From the NCBI GenBank assembly GCA_038252255.1, contig JBBSAM010000001.1:124001-188000 (forward strand): a DNA stretch of 64,000 nucleotides, given 5' to 3'. Shown here one piece after another: positions 57,080 to 64,000 of the stretch (within the stretch, counting starts at the first letter, position 1; each line of letters starts with the position of its first letter). The notes beneath the pieces are model-generated. The model did not search any database and was not told where the DNA came from. It saw nothing but the letters and a program-made list of their open reading frames with translations. The translations under genes and the position numbers were made by a program. This DNA is from Chersky-806 sp038252255 (GTDB lineage: Bacteria > Actinomycetota > Acidimicrobiia > IMCC26256 > JAENVU01).

Positions 57080-58936
57080 GAGCGTGACGGTCGTGCCCCG
57101 GTTGACCTTGGTGTTCAGGGGCGGATCCTGGGCCCGCACCTTCTTGCCCGGTACGTAGGCACCGGAGACGACCACGGACAGGCCGTTGGCCTGCGCCGCG
57201 GCGGTCGCCGCGTCGATCGTCTTGTTGGTGAGATCCGGCACCGTCACGAGGTCCGGTCCCCGGCTCACGAAGATCTGGACCACGGAATCACGCGGGGCCT
57301 TCTGTCCCGCCGCGGGCTCCGTGCGGATGATCTGGCCGGCCGGCACCGTGTTGCTGTAGTTGTCCACCCTCGCCGCGCCGAGCCGCATCGCCTGGAGCTG
57401 CGCGGCCGCGGCGTCGTAGCTCTTGCGGGCCACATTCGGGACGACGACCGGCGCCGGACCGTCGGAGACGACGAGCTTCACCGTCGAGTCGGGCGGCGCC
57501 TTGCCGGACGGGTCCGTTGCGATGACCGCGTCCTTGGCCACCGTCTCGTCGAACTGCCGGCGGGCCACCACCGCGACGAAGTTCGCCTGCTGCAACGCCG
57601 TGATGGCGTCGGGGAACGGCTTCCCCACCACCCCGGGTAGCGCCTCGGGCTTGGGGCCCTTGGACACCACGAGCCGCACGGAATCGCCCCGGCCGAGGAA
57701 GAAGCCGGGCTTGGGGGACTGGCTGACGATCGTGCCGGCGGGATCGTCGGCCGTGCGGGAGTCGAACGAGACGAGAAGGCCCTGCTGGTTGGCCAGCGTC
57801 TGGGCCGAGTCCTCGGTCATGCCCTGCAGGATGGGAACCGTGACGGTCGCGCCCGCCGAGGGGCGGGTGAGGGCGAACACCGCGCCGGCGACGGCGAGGA
57901 TCAACACGGCGCCCAGGATCAGCGGCGCGATCCCTCGCGGCCGGTCGAGGTCCGCCGGCCGTGCCACCGCGGTGGGAGCCGTCGCCGCCTTGCGTTCGGC
58001 GTCCTGGTCGAAGACGACTTCGGGGCTCGCGCTGACGATCTGGGTCGGGTGCGGGTCGTCCGGCGTGTCGCCGAGCCCCGCGAGCGTGAGCGGGCCGGGC
58101 GGAGGCAGCACCCGGATGACGTCTTCGAGCGCGGCACCCATCGTCGGGGCGTCGGGGTAGCGCGTGTCGGGGTCGGGCTGACCTGCGCGCTCGACCACCG
58201 CGCCGAGTGCGCCGAGCTGCGGCGGCGCCGAGAGCGGCTCGTCCGTGCGTACCGCCAACGTGCCCAGCGGCGTCTCGGCCACGAGTGGGACTGCGCCGGT
58301 GACGGACTCGACGAGCACCAGGCCGAGCGCGTAGAGATCGGCGCGACCGTCGAGTCGAGCGGCGCTGCCCTGCTCGGGTGCGGCGTACCGTGCGGTGCCG
58401 AGCACGGTGCCGGCCGGCTCGGTCCAGCTCGCCTCGGCGAGGGCGCGAGCCAGACCGAAGTCGGCGACACGGACGATGCCGTGCTCGTCGAAGAGCAGGT
58501 TCGCGGGCTTGACGTCCCGGTGGACGAGGCCCCGGCCGTGCGCGTACTCGAGCCCGGCCGCGACCTGGCGCCCGACGTGCGCGGCCTGCGACGGCGTCAG
58601 GCGGATCCCGGCGTCGAGCATCCCGCGCAGCGACCCGCCGACGAGCAGCTCGAGGACCATGAACGGGATGCCGTCGTCCTCGCCCCAGTCGTAGACCGTC
58701 ATCACGTTGGGGTGGTGCAGCGAGGCGGCGAGCTGGGCCTCGGTCCGGAACCGGCGCAGGAACCCGACATCGTCGGAAAGTCCGGCATGGAGCACTTTGA
58801 CCGCGACGCGCCGACGCAGCCGAACGTCGTCGGCGATGTACACGCGGCCGCTCGCGCCCGCTCCGATCGAACCGAGCAGGCGGTAGCGGCCGGCGAGAAC
58901 CCGGCCGACGAGGTCGGCCACTGCGCTGCTGACCAT
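57071..58936 (-). CDS. Serine/threonine protein kinase with four PASTA domains
   Basis: 621 residues. The Hanks kinase domain has GSIGAGASGRVYIA near 22-35, Lys47, Glu66, HRDVKPANLLFDEH with Asp141, Lys143 and Asn146, DFG Asp159 and YAAPEQ. A single helix (LILGAVLILAVAGAVFAL near 345-362) is followed by four extracellular PASTA repeats, each starting V-P-x-(V/L)-x-x-x. PASTA domains bind peptidoglycan fragments, so the kinase is likely a cell-wall sensor (PknB/Stk1 type). It is an orphan: no pbpA, rodA or phosphatase is adjacent. TAGCGT lies eight bases before the ATG. Confidence 0.94.
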   Translation of the reverse strand: MVSSAVADLVGRVLAGRYRLLGSIGAGASGRVYIADDVRLRRRVAVKVLHAGLSDDVGFLRRFRTEAQLAASLHHPNVMTVYDWGEDDGIPFMVLELLVGGSLRGMLDAGIRLTPSQAAHVGRQVAAGLEYAHGRGLVHRDVKPANLLFDEHGIVRVADFGLARALAEASWTEPAGTVLGTARYAAPEQGSAARLDGRADLYALGLVLVESVTGAVPLVAETPLGTLAVRTDEPLSAPPQLGALGAVVERAGQPDPDTRYPDAPTMGAALEDVIRVLPPPGPLTLAGLGDTPDDPHPTQIVSASPEVVFDQDAERKAATAPTAVARPADLDRPRGIAPLILGAVLILAVAGAVFALTRPSAGATVTVPILQGMTEDSAQTLANQQGLLVSFDSRTADDPAGTIVSQSPKPGFFLGRGDSVRLVVSKGPKPEALPGVVGKPFPDAITALQQANFVAVVARRQFDETVAKDAVIATDPSGKAPPDSTVKLVVSDGPAPVVVPNVARKSYDAAAAQLQAMRLGAARVDNYSNTVPAGQIIRTEPAAGQKAPRDSVVQIFVSRGPDLVTVPDLTNKTIDAATAAAQANGLSVVVSGAYVPGKKVRAQDPPLNTKVNRGTTVTLFF

Positions 58937-59020
58937 CGAAAGCAACGCTACCGGCCGAGCCGGCGCCAACTTGGGCACTCGATGCGCAAACGTGCCGTTC
59001 CGGCGGTACCTTCGGCGGTA

Positions 59021-59488
59021 GTGAGCACCGAATTGTCTCGACCTGTCGCACGGCGCAAGGCGATCGAGCACCCCGGTCGCTTCGCGATCGTCGCCGGTGG
59101 CCTCACGCTGGTTGCGCTGCTCTTTGCCGGCGCGATCACGAGCGCGGACACGAAGGACGTGAAGAACGCGCTGCCCAGCCAGGTGCAGAGCGTCCTCCCG
59201 CAGCCCGGCTCGATCGTCCCGCCACAGGAGCAGATCACCGTGGACCTGCGCGACGACCTCACCGCGGACCTCGAGCTCTGCCCGCCGACCGGCGGATGCG
59301 TCCCCATCCCCGCGGACCAGGTCACGTTCGTCCCCGCCCTCGGCCAGCTCACGTTCCGGCCCGGCGACGGCAAGGACATCGATGCCTTCCAACCCGGCCG
59401 CAACATCGTGCGGGTCAACTACCGCTCCCAGACCGACCCGTCCAAGGACAACGGCACGTTCACCTGGGCGTTCGTGTCGAAGTCGTAG
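59021..59488 (+). CDS. Membrane-anchored extracytoplasmic protein, function unknown
   Basis: 155 residues. A basic N-terminus (RPVARRKAIEHPGR) precedes one helix FAIVAGGLTLVALLFAGAI near 20-38; the rest is outside the cell, with VLPQPGSIVPPQEQITVDLR and a Cys pair in LCPPTGGC that could form a disulfide. The region looks like a small immunoglobulin-type domain with a P-G-(S/D)-x-V pattern. GTG at 59021 is used; TACCTT lies eight bases upstream; an ATG at 58982 is in frame. It is divergent from the PASTA kinase, hinting at a cell-envelope link. Confidence 0.75.
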   Translation: MSTELSRPVARRKAIEHPGRFAIVAGGLTLVALLFAGAITSADTKDVKNALPSQVQSVLPQPGSIVPPQEQITVDLRDDLTADLELCPPTGGCVPIPADQVTFVPALGQLTFRPGDGKDIDAFQPGRNIVRVNYRSQTDPSKDNGTFTWAFVSKS

Positions 59489-59501
59489 CCAGGCGAACCC
59501 G

Positions 59502-59921
59502 GTGACGACCACCGAGATCCGGCGCGGGACCACGGCGGATGTCGCGGTCGTGCTCGCACTCTGGGCCCGCGCGGACGCGGTGCCGAGCATCACGGACGAC
59601 GAGATGAACGTGCAGCGCGCGGTCGACCATCAAGCACTGCTCGTCGCGTGCGAGGGTGACCGCGTCGTCGGCACGCTGATCGCCGGCTTCGACGGCTGGC
59701 GCGGGAACATGTACCGGCTCGCCGTCGACCCGGATCATCGCCGCCAGGGCATCGCGCGCGCTCTGGTCGCCGAAGGTGAACGCCGGCTCGCGGCACGGGG
59801 CTGCCGGCGCGTCACGGCGCTCGTCGTCGCGGCCGAGGATCACGCGACGAGCTTCTGGTCCGAGGCCGGCTACGAATTCGACGAACGCATCGCGCGCTAC
59901 GTCAAGACGACGCGCGGCTAG
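59502..59921 (+). CDS. GNAT family N-acetyltransferase
   Basis: 139 residues with the GNAT fold: the acetyl-CoA pyrophosphate loop is YRLAVDPDHRRQGIARALVA near 69-88 (R-R-Q-G-I-A), followed by a strand-helix VTALVVAAEDHATSFWSEAG and the terminal GYEFDERIARYVK. The acceptor amine is unknown. The start is GTG at 59502, 13 bases after the preceding stop. The C-terminal gene neighbour converges. Confidence 0.88.
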   Translation: MTTTEIRRGTTADVAVVLALWARADAVPSITDDEMNVQRAVDHQALLVACEGDRVVGTLIAGFDGWRGNMYRLAVDPDHRRQGIARALVAEGERRLAARGCRRVTALVVAAEDHATSFWSEAGYEFDERIARYVKTTRG

Positions 59922-59937
59922 CGCAGCGGCTCCAGGC

Positions 59938-60372
59938 CTACGCGGGAACGGCGAACGTCGCCCAACCCTTGATCGCGGTCCCGCCCCCCACGCGCTCGAC
60001 GATGAGCTCGAGGTTCACGGTCCGCTCGGCCTTGTTCGCGCCCTCGGACGGGTCGACGCGGGCGACGACGGTGCCCTTGCACACGAGGCTGTCGCCCGGC
60101 CACACCTGCTCGCGGAACTGCACGCCGAAGTTGCGGACGTTGTCGGCGCCCAGCCAGTCGGTCGCGTAGCTCGCGAGGATGCCGGCCTGGAGCATCCCGA
60201 CCGAGAACACGGTCGGGTACCCGGCGGACTTGGCGAACTCCTCGTCGTGGTGGATCGGGTTGAAGTCGCCCGACGCACCTTGGTACCGGACGAAGTCCGT
60301 GCGGGTCAGCGGTCCGACGGTGCGCGGCTCGGCCGCGGCGCCGACATCGAGTTCGTCCCAGCTCGGGGCCAT
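59938..60372 (-). CDS. MaoC family dehydratase (HadB-like)
   Basis: 144 residues, a hot-dog-fold (R)-3-hydroxyacyl dehydratase/hydratase. The catalytic motif is ASGDFNPIHHDEEFAKSAGY with Asp36 and His41, and VWPGDSLVCKGTVV near 89-102 is the family's second landmark. It pairs with the FAS1-type MaoC protein encoded upstream (one-base TGATG overlap), like HadA/HadB in mycobacteria, to dehydrate 3-hydroxyacyl intermediates. It converges with the GNAT gene. Confidence 0.92.
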   Translation of the reverse strand: MAPSWDELDVGAAAEPRTVGPLTRTDFVRYQGASGDFNPIHHDEEFAKSAGYPTVFSVGMLQAGILASYATDWLGADNVRNFGVQFREQVWPGDSLVCKGTVVARVDPSEGANKAERTVNLELIVERVGGGTAIKGWATFAVPA

Positions 60373-60827
60373 CAGACACCGTCCTTCTGCGTCGCGGGCT
60401 TGCCGGTCTCGATCGCGGTGGAGCGAGCCTCGGCAACCAGGTTGTCGTCCTCGTCGCGGAACTCGGTGACGGTGACGACGAACGTCATCGTGCCGCCGCG
60501 CTTGCCCTCCTTCTCGTAGACCTCGGCGACGCGGGTCTGCACCGTGAGATCCTGACCGGCTCGCGGCGGCGGCCCGTGGAACGTGTACTCCTGCCCGCCG
60601 TGCAGCACCCGGCGGAGGTCCATCTTCACCTTCGAGAACACGGACTGGCCGGTCGGGGTCCAGAAGCTCACCGACGTGAGGAAGGTGGGCTCGATCGGTG
60701 GGACCGGGTCTTCGAGGTACTCCGGGTTGTCGGACATCGTGGCGCGCGCGAACTCGCGGATCTTGCCCCGCTCCACCGTCATCCGGAACGGCTCGTCCGT
60801 CGTGCCGACTGCGCTCGCGTCGACCAT
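60372..60827 (-). CDS. MaoC-type dehydratase N-terminal domain protein (HadA/HadC-like)
   Basis: 151 residues of the FAS1-like dehydratase group: FRMTVERGKIREFARATMSD near 14-33 and the hot-dog helix region HGGQEYTFHGPPPRAGQDLT near 76-95. It lacks the D-x-x-x-x-H catalytic motif of its partner, as expected for the substrate-binding HadA/HadC-like subunit, and so should work as a heterodimer with the next gene product. Its ATG overlaps the ligA stop by one base. Confidence 0.88.
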   Translation of the reverse strand: MVDASAVGTTDEPFRMTVERGKIREFARATMSDNPEYLEDPVPPIEPTFLTSVSFWTPTGQSVFSKVKMDLRRVLHGGQEYTFHGPPPRAGQDLTVQTRVAEVYEKEGKRGGTMTFVVTVTEFRDEDDNLVAEARSTAIETGKPATQKDGV

Positions 60828-62947
60828 CAGTCCCCCTTCGCTTTCTTCGTCGTCTTCTTCACGGCCTTCTTCGCCTTGGCCTTCGACTTCGCCTTCGGTT
60901 TGGGTTCGGGCTCCGGCCCGTCCGGTGGTCCCTCCGTCAGCACCTTCATGAAGCCGTCCTCGTCGAGCAACGTGACGCCGAGCTGCTCCGCCTTCGCCAG
61001 CTTCGAACCGGGATTCTCGCCCACCACGACGAAGCTCGTCTTCTTCGACACGCTCCCGATGACCTTGCCACCACGAGAGGTGATCGCAGCCGCCGCTTCG
61101 TCCCGCGTGAATCCCTCGAGCCCACCGGTGAGGACGAATGTGCGGTCGGTGAGGGTCTGCTCCTCCGTGGAGGCGACGACCTCGGGGCCGGTGAGGTTCA
61201 CGCCCGCCGCCCGCAGCTTCCCGACCAGCGCACGATTCGTCGGCACCGTGAACCACTTGGCGATGCTCTGCGCGATCACCGTGCCGACCCCTTCGACCGC
61301 CACCAGCTCCTCTTCGCTCGCTTCGTGAACGCGATCCAGATGCCCGAGCGAGACAGCGAGCGCGTGCGCCGCGGTCGGCCCGACGTGGCGGATGCCGAGC
61401 CCGACGAGCACGCGGGCCAGCGGCTGCTGCTTGGACGCCTCGATCCCGTTCACGAGGTTGCGGGCCGAGATCTCTCCCATGCGCTCGAGCTCCACGAGCT
61501 GCTCCTGGCGCAACGAGTAGAGGTCGCCCGCGTCTTCGATGAGACCGGCTTGCACGAGCTGGTGCACCCGCTCCTCGCCGAGGCCTTCGATGTCCATCGC
61601 GCCGCGGCTCGCGAAGTAGATGATCTTCTGCTCGCGCTGGACCGGGCAGTCCGAGCTCACGCACCGGCGGTCGGCCTCGCCGTCGAGTCGCACCAAGGGC
61701 TGGTTCAGGCCGCAGTTGCACGTCTCGGGAAACTTCCACTTCCGGGCACCCCGCTTGCGCTTGCTCAGCACCGGGCCGACGACCTCGGGAATCACGTCCC
61801 CTGCCTTGCGCACGATCACGGTATCGCCGACCCGCACGTCCTTCCGCGCGAGCTCGTCCTCGTTGTGCAACGTGGCGAGGCCGACGGTCGAGCCCCCGAC
61901 GAACACCGGCTCCAGCACGGCGAACGGCGTGGCCCGGCCGGTGCGGCCGATGCTCACCATGATGTTGTTGAGCGTGGTGGTCTTCTCTTCCGGCGGGAAC
62001 TTGTACGCGATCGCCCAGCGCGGCGCGCGGCTCGTCGTGCCCATCTCGTCGCGCATGGCGAGGCTGTCGACCTTCACCACCGCGCCGTCGATCTCGTAGC
62101 CGAGCGAGTGGCGCTGTTCCTCCATGGCGGTGCAGAAGGTGTAGACCGCATCGAGATCCCCGAGCTGCTCGATGTGAGGGTTCACCGGAAACCCGAGGTT
62201 GGTCAGCCATTCGAGCGTCTCATGGTGGGTGCGCAGCCGCGGACCGCCTTCCACCGCGCCCGGTTGGTAGCAGTACAGCGAGAGTGCCCGGCTGGCGGTG
62301 ATCTTCGGATCGAGCTGGCGCAAGGAGCCGGCGGCCGCGTTGCGCGGGTTGGCGAACAGCCGCTCCTCGGCCTCACCCTGGCGCCGGTTCAGCTCCTCGA
62401 ACGACGCAAGGGACATGAAGACCTCGCCCCGCACCTCGAGGATCTTGGGCGGCTTCCTGTCCTCGAGCCGCTCGGGGACGTCGGCGATCGTGCTGACGTT
62501 CGCGGTCACGTCTTCACCCGTCTCGCCGTTCCCCCGGGTCGCGGCCCGCACGAAGACGCCGTCCTCGTAGAGCAGCGATATCGCCAAGCCGTCGAGCTTC
62601 GGCTCGCCCACATATGCGATCGGGCCGGGCACCAGCCGGGCGAGGCGTTCGCCCCAGGCGATGAGCTCGTCGTGGGAGAACGCGTTGTCGAGGGAGAGCA
62701 TGGGCCGGAGGTGGCGCACCTCGGAGAACGGTGTGGGAATCGGTGCCGCGCCGGGACGTTGCGTCGGTGAGTCCGTGGTGACGACGTCCGGGTATTCCGC
62801 TTCGAGCGCCTGCAGCTCGCGGACGAGCGCGTCGTACTCCGCGTCGGAGACCTCCGGCTCGTCGTGACCGTAGTAGCGCTCGTTGTGGTACTGGATCTCG
62901 TCACGCAGCTCTGCCGCGCGCGCGACGACGTCCTCGGGGGCCTTCAC
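60827..62947 (-). CDS. ligA: NAD-dependent DNA ligase
   Basis: 706 residues. The adenylation-domain motif EPKLDG has nucleophile Lys117; RGEVFM, IDGAVVKVD and KFPPEEKTTTLNNI follow; then come the zinc-finger region, four helix-hairpin-helix motifs and a BRCT domain (EQTLTDRTFVLTGGLEGFTR near 592-611). The first zinc pair is C-x-C rather than C-x2-C. A Lys/Ala-rich basic tail of about 35 residues ends the protein. It joins nicks in replication and repair. GTG at 62947 follows TAGGCT by seven bases (leaderless). Its stop overlaps the MaoC gene. Confidence 0.96.
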   Translation of the reverse strand: MKAPEDVVARAAELRDEIQYHNERYYGHDEPEVSDAEYDALVRELQALEAEYPDVVTTDSPTQRPGAAPIPTPFSEVRHLRPMLSLDNAFSHDELIAWGERLARLVPGPIAYVGEPKLDGLAISLLYEDGVFVRAATRGNGETGEDVTANVSTIADVPERLEDRKPPKILEVRGEVFMSLASFEELNRRQGEAEERLFANPRNAAAGSLRQLDPKITASRALSLYCYQPGAVEGGPRLRTHHETLEWLTNLGFPVNPHIEQLGDLDAVYTFCTAMEEQRHSLGYEIDGAVVKVDSLAMRDEMGTTSRAPRWAIAYKFPPEEKTTTLNNIMVSIGRTGRATPFAVLEPVFVGGSTVGLATLHNEDELARKDVRVGDTVIVRKAGDVIPEVVGPVLSKRKRGARKWKFPETCNCGLNQPLVRLDGEADRRCVSSDCPVQREQKIIYFASRGAMDIEGLGEERVHQLVQAGLIEDAGDLYSLRQEQLVELERMGEISARNLVNGIEASKQQPLARVLVGLGIRHVGPTAAHALAVSLGHLDRVHEASEEELVAVEGVGTVIAQSIAKWFTVPTNRALVGKLRAAGVNLTGPEVVASTEEQTLTDRTFVLTGGLEGFTRDEAAAAITSRGGKVIGSVSKKTSFVVVGENPGSKLAKAEQLGVTLLDEDGFMKVLTEGPPDGPEPEPKPKAKSKAKAKKAVKKTTKKAKGD

Positions 62948-62960
62948 GCCGCCGAGCCTA
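62948..62960 (-). promoter_or_regulatory. Leaderless -10 box of ligA
   Basis: Minus-strand TAGGCT (62960-62955), seven bases, then GTG at 62947. It lies between the MetE-like stop and ligA. Confidence 0.5.
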
Positions 62961-62978
62961 CTGACGGGGTGGGACGAG

Positions 62979-63992
62979 CTAGGCGCCGACGGTCAGGCGG
63001 GCGGCGACCGACTGGTCGCCGACGCGTCCCGCGATCTCCGCGGCGAGCCGCAGCGCGCGTTCGGCCTGGGTGAGGCCGTGCCCGGCCAGGCCGCACGCGG
63101 GGGTGATGATGCCGCGGGTGCGCAGCCGCAGCGGGTCGCAGCCGCGCCGCGTCAGCTCGCACCACACGCCCGCGAGCCGCCGCCAGAGCGCGTCCGCCGA
63201 CTCGCCGATCGGCTTGTCCGTGGGGACGGCGCCCCAGGCGATCCAGCCGTCGGCGTCGCAGTGGCGGGAGAGGACGTCGGCGTCGGCGATCAGGGCGTCC
63301 GAGACCGGGACGCCGAGCACCTGCGGGCCGGCCTCGAAGGCGATGCGCAGGTCCCCGTCGCCACACACGTGCACACCGGTCGTGCACGAAGCCGCGGCGA
63401 GCGCGCCGGACAGGAGATCGACAGCCTGCTCGCGCTCGAGCGGTGCGAGGTTGCGCTTCCAGAGGACGAGCGAGGGCTCGTCGAGGAACAGCAGCACCGA
63501 TGCCTGCGGCGCGCGCAACGTCAGGAGCTCGTCCACCGCGTGCACCCAGGCCCGCACTGCTTCGCCGGCGCGGCGGAACGCGATGTCCGCCGGAAGACCC
63601 GCGTGCTCCAACGCGACCCCGAGCGTCAACGGGCCGACGATCTGCATCTTGATGCGTTCCGGCGCGAGGCGGTCCGTCTCGGGCGCTTCGAGGAACGCGA
63701 AGAGACCCGCGTGCGTGGTGGCGCCGAACGTCGCCGAGACCGGCTCGCTGCACCGTTCGCGATCGACGGTGATGGACCCGTCGCGGGCGACGACGACTTC
63801 AGGCAACGCGCCGGCCCATTGCGCGATGAGGCCCTCGGCCGGATTGAGCTCGGGGAGCTGCGGTACCGCGGAGAGCCGCGGGTGCATGCGCAACGTCAGC
63901 GCGGTCGCGGCCTGCGCGTCTTGATGCGGAAGACTGCCGATGCCGGTCGCGAGTCCCGGTGCGAGAGCGTCCGCGTGCCTGCCTGAGAGCAT
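62979..63992 (-). CDS. Cobalamin-independent methionine synthase-like (MetE/UROD superfamily)
   Basis: 337 residues, about the size of a MetE C-terminal half and without the N-terminal domain. GIGSLPHQD near 17-25, the zinc-type GVHVCGDGD near 206-214 and PACGLAGHGLTQAE near 300-313 are the landmarks. Short proteins of this kind occur beside ligA in many actinobacteria; their methyl donor and acceptor are not established. The ATG at 63992 is nine bases from the window edge, so a longer N-terminus cannot be excluded. ligA follows 31 bases downstream. Confidence 0.85.
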   Translation of the reverse strand: MLSGRHADALAPGLATGIGSLPHQDAQAATALTLRMHPRLSAVPQLPELNPAEGLIAQWAGALPEVVVARDGSITVDRERCSEPVSATFGATTHAGLFAFLEAPETDRLAPERIKMQIVGPLTLGVALEHAGLPADIAFRRAGEAVRAWVHAVDELLTLRAPQASVLLFLDEPSLVLWKRNLAPLEREQAVDLLSGALAAASCTTGVHVCGDGDLRIAFEAGPQVLGVPVSDALIADADVLSRHCDADGWIAWGAVPTDKPIGESADALWRRLAGVWCELTRRGCDPLRLRTRGIITPACGLAGHGLTQAERALRLAAEIAGRVGDQSVAARLTVGA

Positions 63993-64000
63993 CAGGTTCG

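Overview
The window is high-GC, gene-dense bacterial chromosome from an actinobacterium. The sequence supports this through two mycothiol-dependent isomerase-fold proteins, an MshB-like PIG-L deacetylase, several coenzyme F420-type enzymes (two LLM oxidoreductases, a PPOX-type and a Ddn-type protein), GatCAB, a PASTA Ser/Thr kinase, a MetE-like gene next to ligA, and many genes whose start codon lies 6-7 bases after a TANNNT -10 box (leaderless transcription). An uncultured member of the Acidimicrobiia is my best inference, not a demonstrated identity. I see no rRNA, tRNA, CRISPR array, insertion sequence or prophage. The DNA looks like ordinary core and catabolic chromosome.

Layout. 1-12.4 kb: an edge-truncated gene coupled to a phosphotransferase, a divergent YceI/MarR pair, an alpha/beta hydrolase and a CoA-transferase; then a leftward membrane cluster (HdeD, RDD, a nonapeptide-repeat protein, a lipid kinase), a nitroreductase, an LLM oxidoreductase and a divergent cytochrome P450. 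12.4-22.9 kb: a frameshifted secreted propeller-like protein, PaaX divergent from a fatty-acid desaturase, an MTAP-like phosphorylase plus MtaD-like deaminase, a mycothiol enzyme, an MFS exporter, a crotonase, a DUF2510 membrane protein and a D-threonine-aldolase-like enzyme. 22.9-27.6 kb: two paralogous amidases followed by a split AtuA pair, probably one catabolic operon.

28-36.4 kb holds branched-chain amino-acid synthesis on the minus strand: ilvD, mutM, a lysyltransferase-like membrane protein, then ilvB-ilvN-ilvC. Upstream of ilvB is a short Leu-Val-Val-Val leader peptide followed by two hairpins, the second with a U-tract, which is the architecture of transcription attenuation. 36.4-44.8 kb: a mycothiol enzyme, an LLM oxidoreductase and a BNR protein (coupled), then a leftward ferredoxin-gatC-gatA-smORF-gatB-PIG-L operon, an SCP2 protein and a second phosphotransferase. 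44.8-52.7 kb: a MacB-type ABC exporter, a hydrolase, and an ABC-2 exporter transcribed divergently from a TetR regulator over a shared operator.

52.7-64 kb: two MFS transporters tail to tail, a 480-bp interval containing a probable frameshifted small gene, an SDR dehydrogenase, a PASTA kinase divergent from a membrane-anchored protein, a GNAT acetyltransferase, and a leftward MetE-like / ligA / MaoC-MaoC run with start-stop overlaps. Coupling by ATGA, GTGA or TGATG overlaps is common throughout. Long frames opposite the real genes (for example the plus-strand frame 33060-37067) are high-GC artefacts and are not annotated.
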